This document shows positions 18,266 through 26,675 of a DNA stretch of 64,000 nucleotides, one piece after another (within the stretch, counting starts at the first letter, position 1; the number at the start of each line of letters is the position of its first letter). Source of the stretch: Lactobacillus pasteurii DSM 23907 = CRBIP 24.76 (lineage in GTDB: Bacteria > Bacillota > Bacilli > Lactobacillales > Lactobacillaceae); the NCBI RefSeq assembly GCF_000297025.1, contig NZ_CAKD01000023.1:1-64000 (forward strand), read 5' to 3'. Under the pieces are notes generated by a model. That model was given only the letters and a program-made list of their open reading frames with translations, was not told the DNA's origin and ran no database searches. The position numbers were made by a program, and so were the translations under genes.

Positions 18266-19201
18266 ATGGAAAAAGAATTCATTTTCGGACACCAAAATCC
18301 TGATACTGATGCAATTGGTACTGCAATTGCTTACTCATATTTACAAAACAAGTTAGGTTACAACACTGAAGCTGTTGCTTTAGGTGAACCCAATGATGAA
18401 ACTACTTATGCACTTAAGACTTTTGGCTTTGAAGCACCTAGAGTCATTGAAAAGGCTGCTGATGAAGTTAAGGCAGTTATGTTGGTAGACCACAACGAAC
18501 CTCAACAAAGTGTTTCAGATATTGACCAAGTTAAGGTTACTCACGTAGTAGATCACCACAGAATCATGAACTTTAACACTGCTGATCCACTATATTACCG
18601 TGCAGAACCAGTTGGATGTACTTCAACTGTAGTATGGAAGATGTTTAATGAACAAGGTGTTGAAATTCCAAAGAACATTGCTGGTATTATGCTTTCAGCA
18701 ATTATTTCTGACACTTTGCTCCTAAAGTCACCAACTACTACCGATTTTGATAAGCAAGCCGTTGAAGCTTTGGCTGAAATTGCTGGCGTTGACTACAAGG
18801 AATATGGTTTGACTATGCTTAAGGCTGGTACTAACATCGCATCTAAGTCTGAAGAAGACTTGATTGATTTGGATGCCAAGAGCTTTGAATTAAACGGCCA
18901 TACTGTGCGAGTAGCACAAATTAACGTAGTTGACTTAGCAGAAGCTATGGAACGTAAGGAAGCATTCCTTTCATCAATGTCTCAAGCTTCAGAAGCTAAC
19001 GGTTATGAAATGTTCATGCTTTTGATTACTAATATTCTTGATTCAGATTCTGAAGCATTAGTAGTTGGTAGCGATGAAACCAAGGCTTTATTTGAAAAGG
19101 CATTTGATGCAAAATTGGTAGATTCAGAAGTTAAACTTCCAGGCGTTGTTTCAAGAAAGAAGCAAGTAGTTCCACCATTGACTGAAGCTTTCGAAGGATA
19201 A
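18266..19201 (+). CDS. ppaC: Manganese-dependent inorganic pyrophosphatase (family II)
   Basis: 311 residues. DHH-superfamily motifs [18 protein letters not shown] and VDHHR; C-terminal DHHA2 domain ending in [10 protein letters not shown]. It hydrolyses pyrophosphate and so drives biosynthesis. ATG 18266 is chosen because AGAGGAAG (18251-18258) is well placed; an upstream in-frame TTG (18242) would include the ribosome site. Codon use looks that of a highly expressed gene. Confidence 0.96.
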   Translation: MEKEFIFGHQNPDTDAIGTAIAYSYLQNKLGYNTEAVALGEPNDETTYALKTFGFEAPRVIEKAADEVKAVMLVDHNEPQQSVSDIDQVKVTHVVDHHRIMNFNTADPLYYRAEPVGCTSTVVWKMFNEQGVEIPKNIAGIMLSAIISDTLLLKSPTTTDFDKQAVEALAEIAGVDYKEYGLTMLKAGTNIASKSEEDLIDLDAKSFELNGHTVRVAQINVVDLAEAMERKEAFLSSMSQASEANGYEMFMLLITNILDSDSEALVVGSDETKALFEKAFDAKLVDSEVKLPGVVSRKKQVVPPLTEAFEG

Positions 19202-19231
19202 GATCAAGCTTTTAAAACTTTAAAAAGAGGG

Positions 19232-19260
19232 AAAAGACGACTAACTCTAGCCGTCTTTTC
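19232..19260 (+). terminator. ppaC terminator
   Basis: AAAAGACG pairs with CGTCTTTT with an inner CTA/TAG pair. Confidence 0.8.
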
Positions 19261-19287
19261 TAATTTATGCTATAGGAGGAACAGATT

Positions 19288-19881
19288 TTGTTTCCACAAT
19301 TAAACCTAGATAAGTTGGAAGGACCAACTGCAGTTATCAAAACCAATAAAGGTGATATAAAGGTAGTTCTATTTGCTAAAGAGGCTCCAATGACAGTAGA
19401 AAACTTTGTTCGTTTAGCAAAGAAGGATTACTATAACAACACTACTTTCCACCGAGTAATCAGCGACTTTATGATTCAAGGAGGGGATCCTAAAGGTGAT
19501 GGTACAGGTGGTGAGAGTATTTGGGGACATCCATTTGAAGATGAATTCTCTCGTAATTTATTCAATTTAAGAGGGGCTTTATCAATGGCCAACTCTGGTC
19601 CTAATACTAACGGAAGTCAATTCTTTATCGTTCAAAACAAGAACATGCCAAAAAGATACATAAGAGAAATGGAACCTGCTGGTTATCCTAAAGAAATCAT
19701 CAAGGCATATAAGCAAGGTGGAACCCCATGGCTTGATGGTCGTCATACAGTATTTGGACATGTAATTGAAGGAATGGATGTTGTTGATACAATTGCTAAA
19801 AGTAAAAAAGACAGCATGGATCGTCCTATAGATTCAGTTGTTATTTCAACAATTGAAATTTTAGATGAAGTTTCTAAATAA
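19288..19881 (+). CDS. Cyclophilin-type peptidyl-prolyl cis-trans isomerase
   Basis: 197 residues from TTG 19288 with AGGAGGAAC upstream; no ATG lies nearby. Cyclophilin motifs: [48 protein letters not shown]. There is no signal peptide, so it is cytoplasmic. A lineage insertion of about 20 residues ([20 protein letters not shown]) follows the active site, as in other lactobacillus and streptococcus cyclophilins. Confidence 0.93.
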   Translation: MFPQLNLDKLEGPTAVIKTNKGDIKVVLFAKEAPMTVENFVRLAKKDYYNNTTFHRVISDFMIQGGDPKGDGTGGESIWGHPFEDEFSRNLFNLRGALSMANSGPNTNGSQFFIVQNKNMPKRYIREMEPAGYPKEIIKAYKQGGTPWLDGRHTVFGHVIEGMDVVDTIAKSKKDSMDRPIDSVVISTIEILDEVSK

Positions 19882-19893
19882 AAATTATAAATA

Positions 19894-19942
19894 AAATAGC
19901 GCCAAGCTACTTACATCAAAGTATAAGCTTGGCGCTATTTTT
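19894..19942. terminator. Bidirectional terminator, cyclophilin / XRE regulator
   Basis: Perfect 15-bp stem AAATAGCGCCAAGCT with AGCTTGGCGCTATTT, then a T-run on the plus side and an A/T-rich run on the minus side. Confidence 0.9.
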
Positions 19943-19961
19943 GAATCTTAAAGAAATCAAA

Positions 19962-20321
19962 TTATTCGTTTGCTTCCTTTAAGAGAATAATAAATGCTTT
20001 GCACATTTTTTCTGCTCTCTCTTTTGGCAACTTGCGCAATTCATTAGCAACTTTCTTAATGAATACAGGAGTACTGTCTTGAACAACTTCACTATTTCTG
20101 ACTTGTTTTTCGCGATATGCGTTGTTAACAATATCTGGAGTAGTGGTGTTTAAGGCGCGAGCAATAGAATCAAGTTTTTGAATACTGATGTTCTGATCCT
20201 TGGTTCTTTCCAAACGAGAAATAAAGTTCACAGAAAGATCGCTTAATTCAGCCAAATCCTCCTGAGTCAATTTTTGTTCACGTCTACGACGAGAAATTTC
20301 AGCACCTAGATTAATGCTCAT
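19962..20321 (-). CDS. XRE-family helix-turn-helix regulator (119 aa)
   Basis: Starts at ATG 20321 (MSINLGAEISRRRREQ); a longer in-frame ATG lacks a ribosome site while AAAGGA lies 11 bases before 20321. Residues 6-62 are an HTH_3 domain (KLTQEDLAELSDLSVNFISR, LDSIARALN). The C-terminal 50 residues are unassigned and charged (LRKLPKERAEKMCKAFIILL). No divergent partner is intact. It is the last plus-side boundary gene before the decayed stretch; its target is unknown. Confidence 0.8.
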   Translation of the reverse strand: MSINLGAEISRRRREQKLTQEDLAELSDLSVNFISRLERTKDQNISIQKLDSIARALNTTTPDIVNNAYREKQVRNSEVVQDSTPVFIKKVANELRKLPKERAEKMCKAFIILLKEANE

Positions 20322-20372
20322 AAAACACTCAATCCTTTCAATAAATTTTTGATTACTAAAGATTATAGGCAA

Positions 20373-20754
20373 AACCTAGTTCAAAAAATTCTGATAGCTA
20401 GCATTTATATGATGTAGGTTCCTGTGTCAAATAGGGTAATAAACACTAGTATTTTTTGAAAAAAGTTATAACTGTAAATAACACTATTCAGTTAACGATT
20501 TACGCGCATATAAACTAAAGTGGTTAAAGCATGTATACTCTATCTTCCATGCATATTTTTATTTTATAGCATTTATGTCTATTATCAAATATAATTTATT
20601 CTTTTTATGTAAATTATGTGGTATCAAAGATCACATATGTATTAGAAAAAGTATAGATATTATAAGTGAGAACAAACATTAATAATGGAGACATATGCTA
20701 TCTTCCTCAATTAATATTATGAACGATTATTTCTAAAAACACAATAAAAAAGAC
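20373..20754. other. Gene-free AT-rich stretch
   Basis: No open frame, RNA gene or convincing hairpin seen on either strand. Probably decayed sequence at the terminus. Confidence 0.5.
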
Positions 20755-21184
20755 TTATTCTGTGATAATTATCCAAGAAAATATTTGAATTAATACAAAA
20801 ATAAAACCAGAAATAGGGAAAACAATCACCGGAATAATACTTAAAATCAGCAAAACAAGATCCAGAATGCTGTGTATACGTAGTGTTTTAAATCTCTTAT
20901 CTTTAATGGGAATGTCGTTGTCGATCAAAAGGACATATTCCAAAAGATAGTAGGAAATACACCATAATAAATATACTAAATAATAAAAATAAGCTGGAAT
21001 CTTTGCCATAGGATGTTCGCTTAACCAACCAGTAGCCATAGGAAATAAACTCATCATCATTAACCAAAGAACGTTTATCCAGAATCCACGTTTAGTTCGG
21101 AATTTTGATTTCTAATGCCATAATAGTCATTAAAATAGCAATTATGGCGTCGCTTAATGCCTCAAGCCGAGATTTATTAATCAT
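20755..21184 (-). pseudogene. Broken TMEM175-like (DUF1211) potassium-channel-type membrane protein
   Basis: From ATG 21184, with ribosome site GAGGTG 9 bases upstream, the frame encodes MINKSRLEALSDAIIAILMT and on to LEIKIPN, then stops at TAA 21094-21092. This is the first helix and LSDA motif of TMEM175/DUF1211 proteins. One base out of frame, the text resumes as RGFWINVLWLMMMSLFPMAT and GWLSEHP with three more membrane helices to 20755. The middle (about 40 residues, including the HH-containing helix) is missing. So an internal deletion plus frameshift has destroyed it, while the start signals stay intact, suggesting recent loss. Confidence 0.75.
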
Positions 21185-21648
21185 TTATTTTTACACCTCA
21201 CAATTTAAATGATTTTAGTAACTTGATCTATTATACGAAATTCTAACTTATTTGTCCTGATAGGTGATTTGGTAATTAGATCATTATGTTCGCATAATGT
21301 ATATTATGTAAAGCTGAATAAAAATTATGAAGATAGCTGCAAATCAAAATGTATTTTAGTAGCAATTAAAGTTGGCATAATTGATCGTGTTTATTTTGAA
21401 TAACTTTGGTTATACGCAACAGTTTATCCTAAACTAAAAAACTTTTAGGCAAATAATTTTATTGATCATCTTAATTATCAACTTATACTGTATCAAGCAT
21501 CTGACAAATTATTCCTAAGTGCGATTATTTGTCTATGCTGAGATCGACATACGGTCAAATAAATACATCTAATGAATGATTGACTGTAATCAGACTAATA
21601 AATTTAAATTGCTGAATATTTATTTGAGAATTACATTTAGCAATTTAG

Positions 21649-21679
21649 CAACTAATGATTAGTTGATTAGTGATATAAT
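21649..21679 (+). promoter_or_regulatory. Palindromic operator-like site with extended -10
   Basis: CAACTAAT-G-ATTAGTTG (21649-21665) is a perfect 17-bp palindrome; TGATATAAT (21671-21679) follows at 6 bases. This is the layout of a repressed promoter reading rightward, but no gene follows before the dif-like site. Confidence 0.45.
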
Positions 21680-21712
21680 AGCGATTTATTTAGTAATTTG
21701 AGATAGATAGAA

Positions 21713-21735
21713 GCTTTTTCAAGCATTGAAAAAGC
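21713..21735. repeat. Inverted repeat, 10-bp arms
   Basis: GCTTTTTCAA, 3-base loop GCA, TTGAAAAAGC. It lacks a following T-run, so it is not a standard terminator. Confidence 0.5.
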
Positions 21736-21845
21736 GCATGGAATCAGCAATTAGCGATATTTTTAAGTCTATAATTTGAACGGAAATCAAAGCAATTTTA
21801 TAAAACATGGAGTTATTTCGACGTATTTATTTTTGCTATTTTATG

Positions 21846-21875
21846 CTATCATTAAAATTATAGTTTTAATGATAG
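21846..21875. other. dif: Candidate dif chromosome-dimer resolution site (difSL type)
   Basis: 30 bp with perfect 12-bp inverted arms (CTATCATTAAAA and TTTTAATGATAG) around a 6-bp centre (TTATAG). The minus strand contains AAAACTATAATTTT, which as I recall matches the centre of the 31-bp difSL site used by XerS in streptococci and lactococci. The arm-6-arm size fits tyrosine-recombinase crossover sites. It lies 216 bp before the xerS start, the usual difSL location, and at the point where gene orientation flips. Not tested experimentally. Confidence 0.72.
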
Positions 21876-22042
21876 GTAAAGGATAAAATTACGAATAAGC
21901 TTGACCAAATATTTATAATTCAAGCTTTATAACTAGCTCTATGAATTTTATCAAATAAAAATTATGTTTGATCGCTTAGGTTATTGTTATCTGCTTTTTA
22001 GTGACGATGCTGAAGTTTTGGTTTGCAATTTTTCCCTATTTC

Positions 22043-22055
22043 CTATCATTGATAG
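22043..22055. promoter_or_regulatory. 13-bp palindrome in the xerS leader
   Basis: CTATCA-T-TGATAG. It shares the 8-mer CTATCATT with the arm of the dif-like site 200 bp upstream. It overlaps a possible -10 region (TTGCAA at 22023-22028). Confidence 0.4.
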
Positions 22056-22091
22056 TTTGTAAATATTTTTTATTGGAGACTAAACTCAATT

Positions 22092-23153
22092 ATGGAAACA
22101 CAAAAATATCTAAAACTCATTGAACTAGAATTATCTAAAATGCCAGATTTTGTTAAACAGTACTATTTAGGTACACATCATTCTTTGACTACTACCTATC
22201 AATACTTAACAGAAATTCGAAGATTTTTTGATTGGCTACGACAAGAAAACTATGATTCTGCTACAAGTAATAAAGATATTGACATTAAGACTCTAGAGAA
22301 TCTCCTCCGCAGCGACATAATGCTTTTCATTGATAATTTGCAGCATACTAAAAACCAACAAGGAAGATTAAACTCTCCTACTACAATCAATCGAACGATT
22401 AATGCTTTACGCTCATTGTATAAATATCTAACGATTACTGCAGACAGCAATAATGGTAATCCTTATTTTGAACGAAATGTGATGCTTAAGATCAATTCTT
22501 TGAATAGCAACCAAACTTTAAATTATCGGGCTCACGTTTTAGAATCGCACATGTATACTGGAAATCGAAAGTATGAGTTCTTGCAGTTTATAGATAATGA
22601 CTATGAAAAATATTGCAATCGCCAGTCTTTGCCTGGATTTAAGCAAAATAAAGAAAGAGATTTAGCCATTATTGCTTTGATTTTAGCAACTGGAATTAGA
22701 GTTTCTGAGTGTGCTGGAGTTAACCTAAAAGATCTTAATCTCAAAGAATCTAGTTTAGATGTTGTCAGAAAAGGTGGTCAAAAAGACAGTGTTCCGATTG
22801 CAAGTTGGGCTCTAGAATATTTAAATATCTACAAAGATATTCGAAATGAACGCTACAATAATTTGGATAATAATGTAGCGTTTTTTCTGACAACTTGGCA
22901 TGGACAAACAAGAAGAATGACGACTAATGCAATTGAAAAAATGGTCAATAAATACTCTGCTGCTTTTGGTCATCCGTTGACTCCACATAAGCTAAGGCAT
23001 ACTTTAGCCTCAGAGTTGTATGAAGTGACTAAAGATCAAGTCCTAGTCGCTCAACAACTGGGTCAAAAAGGAACAACAGCTACAGATTTGTACACTCATG
23101 TTGACCAAAAGAAGCAAAAAGACGCCCTAAATAGCATAGATAAAAAGCAATAA
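22092..23153 (+). CDS. xerS: XerS-type tyrosine recombinase
   Basis: 353 residues, close to the usual XerS length (about 356). The N-terminal domain has XerS-like TTINRTINALRSLYKYL and YFERNVM. The catalytic domain has NKERDLAIIALILATGIRVS (Arg), RKGGQKDSVPIA (Lys), PHKLRHTLASELYE (His, Arg), QQLGQKG and TDLYTH (Tyr334). The second His of the catalytic set (LGH) is Gln325 here. XerS resolves chromosome dimers alone at difSL. Ribosome site GGAGAC is 11 bases before ATG. It stands alone, followed by a terminator. Confidence 0.87.
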   Translation: METQKYLKLIELELSKMPDFVKQYYLGTHHSLTTTYQYLTEIRRFFDWLRQENYDSATSNKDIDIKTLENLLRSDIMLFIDNLQHTKNQQGRLNSPTTINRTINALRSLYKYLTITADSNNGNPYFERNVMLKINSLNSNQTLNYRAHVLESHMYTGNRKYEFLQFIDNDYEKYCNRQSLPGFKQNKERDLAIIALILATGIRVSECAGVNLKDLNLKESSLDVVRKGGQKDSVPIASWALEYLNIYKDIRNERYNNLDNNVAFFLTTWHGQTRRMTTNAIEKMVNKYSAAFGHPLTPHKLRHTLASELYEVTKDQVLVAQQLGQKGTTATDLYTHVDQKKQKDALNSIDKKQ

Positions 23154-23233
23154 CAAAAATGTAATCTCTAGAATTAATTGGCTTAATCCGATAACAAATG
23201 AGTTATATTAACGCGATAGCAAAAATGTTATCG
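23147..23233. repeat. Three imperfect 20-bp dyads after xerS
   Basis: GCAATAACAAAAATGTAATC (23147-23166), CCGATAACAAATGAGTTAT (23188-23206) and CGATAGCAAAAATGTTATCG (23214-23233) share a GATAAC-n-GTTATC form. The first overlaps the xerS stop codon. Confidence 0.45.
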
Positions 23234-23288
23234 AATTTATCCTTGTAAATAAGGTTATAATATTTTTATTATTGAAGGAAACAAAAAC

Positions 23289-23327
23289 AAAAAAGCCTAC
23301 TGACTAAAATTAATCAGTGGCTTTTTT
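23289..23327. terminator. Bidirectional terminator xerS / degV
   Basis: AAAAAAGC and GCTTTTTT with inner ACTGA/TCAGT and a small internal bulge. Confidence 0.85.
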
Positions 23328-23335
23328 GATTCATC

Positions 23336-24217
23336 TTATAAACTTTCAAAATCTATCTTTTCGATGTCAATCATCCAAGCGATCGCAATTGACTTTTCAC
23401 CTAGGTGTGTAGCTATAACTGGACTAAACTCAGCTACATCTACTGGCATACCTGGAAATTCCGAATTGATGAAGTCATGGATTTCATCTGCTTGCTTTAA
23501 ATCATTGGAATAAAAGACAAATAAGCGTAGCTTGTCTTTGTATGACAAATCCGAAGTGCGGTCAAGAGCTATCTTTTCAATTCTCGATACTGCTCTCTTC
23601 ATGGACCGTATCTTGTCAAATGCGACGATTTTTCCATCTTCAAATGTTAATAATGGCTTAATATGCAACATGGTGCCGATAAATGCACCCGCATTGCTTA
23701 ATCGACCACCTCTACTCAAGTTCATTAGATCGTCAACAACAAATAATTCGTCGATTGTGTCTCTAATCTTGTCTAGCTTTGCAACTATTTCATCAGGCTT
23801 AAAGCCCAACTTGATCATTTTAGCTGCGGCTAAAACCAAGTATCCTTGTAATTTAACAGTCATCTTTGAATCGTATGGATACAAGTTATACTCAGGATTA
23901 TTATGAGCAATGTTTTGTAAAGTAGAATTGTATCCTGAAATACCGCTTGATAGAGTAATATCAATAATAGCCTCATAGCCTTCGGCATGTAATTTATTGT
24001 ATAACTCAATCATTTTTCCCATACTTGGTTGGGATGTTTTTGGAAATGCGGCACCATTTCGTTGCATTTCAAAGAGTTTTTCAGATGTGATATCGATGCC
24101 TTCCATGTATTCTTTATCTCCGATGATAACCGGAATAGGCATCACAATTATGTTGTTCTCTTCAATTTCTTTTTGAGTTAGAACACTAGTACTATCGGTC
24201 ACTAATGCAATCTTCAT
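23336..24217 (-). CDS. DegV family fatty-acid-binding protein
   Basis: About 293 residues from ATG 24217 (MKIALVTDSTSVL); AAGGGG lies 6 bases upstream. DegV motifs: TDST at the N-terminus, KTSQPSMGKM, ITLSSGISGYNST, FVVDDLMNLSRGGRLSNAGAF. DegV/FakB-like proteins bind a fatty acid and in Staphylococcus present it to the kinase FakA for phosphorylation. No fakA is visible. An extended -10 (TGCTATAAT) sits at 24255-24263 on the minus strand. A second degV lies at 32.4 kb. Confidence 0.9.
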   Translation of the reverse strand: MKIALVTDSTSVLTQKEIEENNIIVMPIPVIIGDKEYMEGIDITSEKLFEMQRNGAAFPKTSQPSMGKMIELYNKLHAEGYEAIIDITLSSGISGYNSTLQNIAHNNPEYNLYPYDSKMTVKLQGYLVLAAAKMIKLGFKPDEIVAKLDKIRDTIDELFVVDDLMNLSRGGRLSNAGAFIGTMLHIKPLLTFEDGKIVAFDKIRSMKRAVSRIEKIALDRTSDLSYKDKLRLFVFYSNDLKQADEIHDFINSEFPGMPVDVAEFSPVIATHLGEKSIAIAWMIDIEKIDFESL

Positions 24218-24254
24218 AGAAAACCCCTTCATTATTCGATTTCATATAGAAGGA

Positions 24255-24263
24255 ATTATAGCA
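24255..24263 (-). promoter_or_regulatory. degV extended -10
   Basis: TGCTATAAT on the minus strand, about 38 bases before the degV start. Confidence 0.55.
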
Positions 24264-24297
24264 CAAAAACGAGCTATATCATAATCGACCAATTACG

Positions 24298-24696
24298 CTA
24301 TTCGGTATATTTACTTAATTTTTCTAATTCTGACGCAAAAATCTTCGTATGATCCTCATCTAATTGAGCAAGCAAGCCCTGCTCTATTTCACTTAATTCT
24401 TGTTCCAACTCCTGTGCCTTTTTGAGCCCTGCGGAATTTAAATTAACATTTTTGCTTGAGTCATTCAGCAAGCGAGTAATTGAAATATACTCCTGAGTTT
24501 TTTTCTGCTGCAATTGTCTGCTCAAGGTTGATAGCGAAATATGCAACTCGTTTGCCAGCTCTCCCATAGCTAGAGGTTGATTATTGCTGTGGTAGAAAAA
24601 AAGCAATAATCTAGTTTGTGAAAGATTGAGTCCGCATTTGTGATTTATTTCCTTTTTGATATACTCAGATATCGCACTAAAAGATAAAACGTCCAT
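24298..24696 (-). CDS. MarR family transcriptional regulator
   Basis: 132 residues from ATG 24696 (MDVLSFSAISEYIKKEI). A longer reading frame starts at 24750, but an extended -10 (TGATATAAT, 24745-24737 minus) overlaps its first codons, so that start is excluded. Winged helix: LNLSQTRLLLFFYH, MGELANELHISLSTLSRQLQ, and a wing with SITRLLNDSSKNVNLNSAG. Typical small MarR dimer with C-terminal dimerisation helix. It may control the neighbouring degV (80 bp downstream, same strand), but a separate degV promoter is visible. Confidence 0.82.
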   Translation of the reverse strand: MDVLSFSAISEYIKKEINHKCGLNLSQTRLLLFFYHSNNQPLAMGELANELHISLSTLSRQLQQKKTQEYISITRLLNDSSKNVNLNSAGLKKAQELEQELSEIEQGLLAQLDEDHTKIFASELEKLSKYTE

Positions 24697-24736
24697 CCTT
24701 ATAACCCTTTTTCTCCAAAGTGATAAGCATAGGTAA

Positions 24737-24745
24737 ATTATATCA
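24737..24745 (-). promoter_or_regulatory. marR extended -10
   Basis: TGATATAAT on the minus strand; predicted transcript start near 24729, about 33 bases before the ATG at 24696. Confidence 0.55.
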
Positions 24746-24837
24746 TTCATAACAATTTATTGTCAGCCTTATTTTTGTGAAACAATATATAAGATATATC
24801 TAATTTATATAAGTTCTTTATTTTAAGATTTGTGTTT

Positions 24838-24867
24838 TTGGATAGTTGCTGCGTTTATTGCTATAAT
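24838..24867 (+). promoter_or_regulatory. Promoter of the NFACT gene
   Basis: TTGGAT (24838-24843), 18-bp spacer, TATAAT (24862-24867) with upstream TG (TGCTATAAT). Confidence 0.6.
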
Positions 24868-24903
24868 GTAACCTGTATCTATTTTTGAAAAGAGGTATTT
24901 GTT

Positions 24904-26601
24904 TTGGCATTTGATGGATTATTTATACACTCTCTATTACAATCGATTTCCCCTATCCTAGAAGGTGGGAAACTTTCAAAAATCTACCAACCATTTAACC
25001 AAGATTTGATTTTTACTTTTCGTAAGAATCGACAAAACCAACAATTACTAATTTCTGCTAATGCACAATCTCCAAGAATGTACCTTACTAATATGTCAGT
25101 TACTAATCCGGATAAAGCACCTACTTTTGTAATGGTTTTGCGAAAATACTTGGAAGGATCTATTCTTTTAAAAATTGAACAAGTAGGATTGAATCGAATT
25201 ATCAATTTCCACTTCAGCAATCGCAATGAATTGGGTGATCAAGTTCAGCTGGTGTTGTCTGTTGAGCTTATGGGACGCCACAGTAATGTGATTTTGTATA
25301 ACCAAGGTACAAATAAAATTATTGATCTGTTAAAACGCATTAACCCCGATGAAAATCGTGCTAGAATGTTGCTACCAAAGGCTAATTATGAATTGCCTCC
25401 ATTAAAGCCGGGAATAAACGGGCTTACTTTGACAGAAGATCAATTCAATGAGCTTTTAAAAGAAAATCCAGCTTTGCCTGAATTTGTATCTAAATTTGAT
25501 GGTTTGGATAAAGATGATCGAATGGAATTCTTAGGATATTTAGAAGATGAATTATCTTATAACTCCTTAAAGATATTCTTTGATCATTTCAAGCGAGTTA
25601 AAGGTGCATACACACTCCTATCGCCTAATAATAAAAGAAAGATTTTTACCTATTTGCCATATCATTTAGATTTACAAAAAGAATCTTTTGATGAAGATTT
25701 AAACCATGCGTTGGATGAATTCTACCAATATCAAGCCAATCGTGACTGGGTAAAGCAAAAGGCTGGCGCAGTTGAAAAAGTTGTCAAAAACGAGCAGAAA
25801 AAATTAGCTAAAAAACTCGTTAAGCTTGAGAATCAATTAGATTTAGCAGAAAACTCTGAAGGCTATCGAATCAATGGCGAAATTTTGAATGCAAACTTAT
25901 ATAGTGTTAAGCCTGGGATGACCTCAGTTAAGCTCCCAAATTATTACGAAAATAATGCCTTGATCGAAATTAAATTGGACCCTGCCCTCTCTCCAGCTAA
26001 AAATGCTCAGCGGTATTTTGTAAAGTACAAAAAATTGCGTGATTCAATCCGTCATATAAATGAACAGATCAAGATTACCAATAGCAACTTAAATTATTTT
26101 GATTCTATTCAAACTGCAATCGATAACGCAGAACCAGATGATATTGACCAAATTCAAGATGAATTGATTAGCCAAGGTTATATTAAACGTCAAGATAAAA
26201 ATAAAAAGCGTAAGACAAAAAAGATCTCCGAAAAGAGCATTAATCGCTTTAAACTAACTTCTGGTAAAGTAGTTCTTGTTGGTAAAAATAATTATCAAAA
26301 TGATTGGCTTACTTTCAAAAAAGCTGACAAATCTGATTATTGGTTCCATGTTAAAAATATGCCTGGATCCCATGTAATCTTGCAAGACTCCGATCCTAGT
26401 GAACAAGATATTAAAGAAGCTGCAGAAATAGCAGCATACTTTTCAAAGGCAAGAGATTCAGCCCATGTTCAAGTAGATTATGTACTTGATAAACGAGTTA
26501 AAAAGCCTAACGGTGCAAAGCCAGGTTTTGTTATTTATACAGGACAAAATTCTATCGAGGTTACACCTAAGCAAGATGATGTAGAAAGCAAACGAATCTA
26601 G
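24904..26601 (+). CDS. rqcH: NFACT family protein RqcH (fibronectin-binding-protein-like)
   Basis: 565 residues from TTG 24904 with AGAGG upstream. NFACT-N domain (MAFDGLFIHSLL, VELMGRHSNVILYN), long coiled-coil middle (about residues 270-430) and C-terminal NFACT-R domain (VVLVGKNNYQNDWLTFK, DYWFHVKNMPGSHVIL). RqcH binds obstructed 50S subunits and adds alanine tails in ribosome quality control. Older annotations call it a fibronectin-binding protein, but there is no signal peptide. Convergent with carB. Confidence 0.93.
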   Translation: MAFDGLFIHSLLQSISPILEGGKLSKIYQPFNQDLIFTFRKNRQNQQLLISANAQSPRMYLTNMSVTNPDKAPTFVMVLRKYLEGSILLKIEQVGLNRIINFHFSNRNELGDQVQLVLSVELMGRHSNVILYNQGTNKIIDLLKRINPDENRARMLLPKANYELPPLKPGINGLTLTEDQFNELLKENPALPEFVSKFDGLDKDDRMEFLGYLEDELSYNSLKIFFDHFKRVKGAYTLLSPNNKRKIFTYLPYHLDLQKESFDEDLNHALDEFYQYQANRDWVKQKAGAVEKVVKNEQKKLAKKLVKLENQLDLAENSEGYRINGEILNANLYSVKPGMTSVKLPNYYENNALIEIKLDPALSPAKNAQRYFVKYKKLRDSIRHINEQIKITNSNLNYFDSIQTAIDNAEPDDIDQIQDELISQGYIKRQDKNKKRKTKKISEKSINRFKLTSGKVVLVGKNNYQNDWLTFKKADKSDYWFHVKNMPGSHVILQDSDPSEQDIKEAAEIAAYFSKARDSAHVQVDYVLDKRVKKPNGAKPGFVIYTGQNSIEVTPKQDDVESKRI

Positions 26602-26603
26602 CT

Positions 26604-26672
26604 AAAAAAAGATTGACCAAATGATTGTCTGTTTTATAAACAGAACGATCTATCATCGGTCAATCTTTTTTA
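26604..26672. terminator. Bidirectional terminator rqcH / carB
   Basis: AAAAAAAGATTGACC and GGTCAATCTTTTTT enclose an inner CTGTTT/AAACAG hairpin. Confidence 0.85.
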
Positions 26673-26675
26673 TTT

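Larger units (their letters stand above)
21185..22091. other. 907-bp intergenic stretch holding palindromes and a dif-like site
   Basis: No intact gene on either strand. Visible structure: a 17-bp palindrome (21649-21665) next to an extended -10 (21671-21679), a 10-bp stem hairpin (21713-21735), a 30-bp dif-like palindrome (21846-21875), and a 13-bp palindrome (22043-22055) in the xerS leader. The rest is AT-rich and looks decayed. Confidence 0.6.

Noticed and set aside
21738-21779. 13-codon frame ATG to TGA (MESAISDIFKSII) after the hairpin in the gene-poor stretch
   Set aside because: No ribosome site, no family resemblance and very short; chance is the simplest explanation.
21185-22091. 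Possible insertion sequence or tRNA remnant
   Set aside because: I found no transposase text, terminal inverted repeats of an IS, target duplication or cloverleaf.
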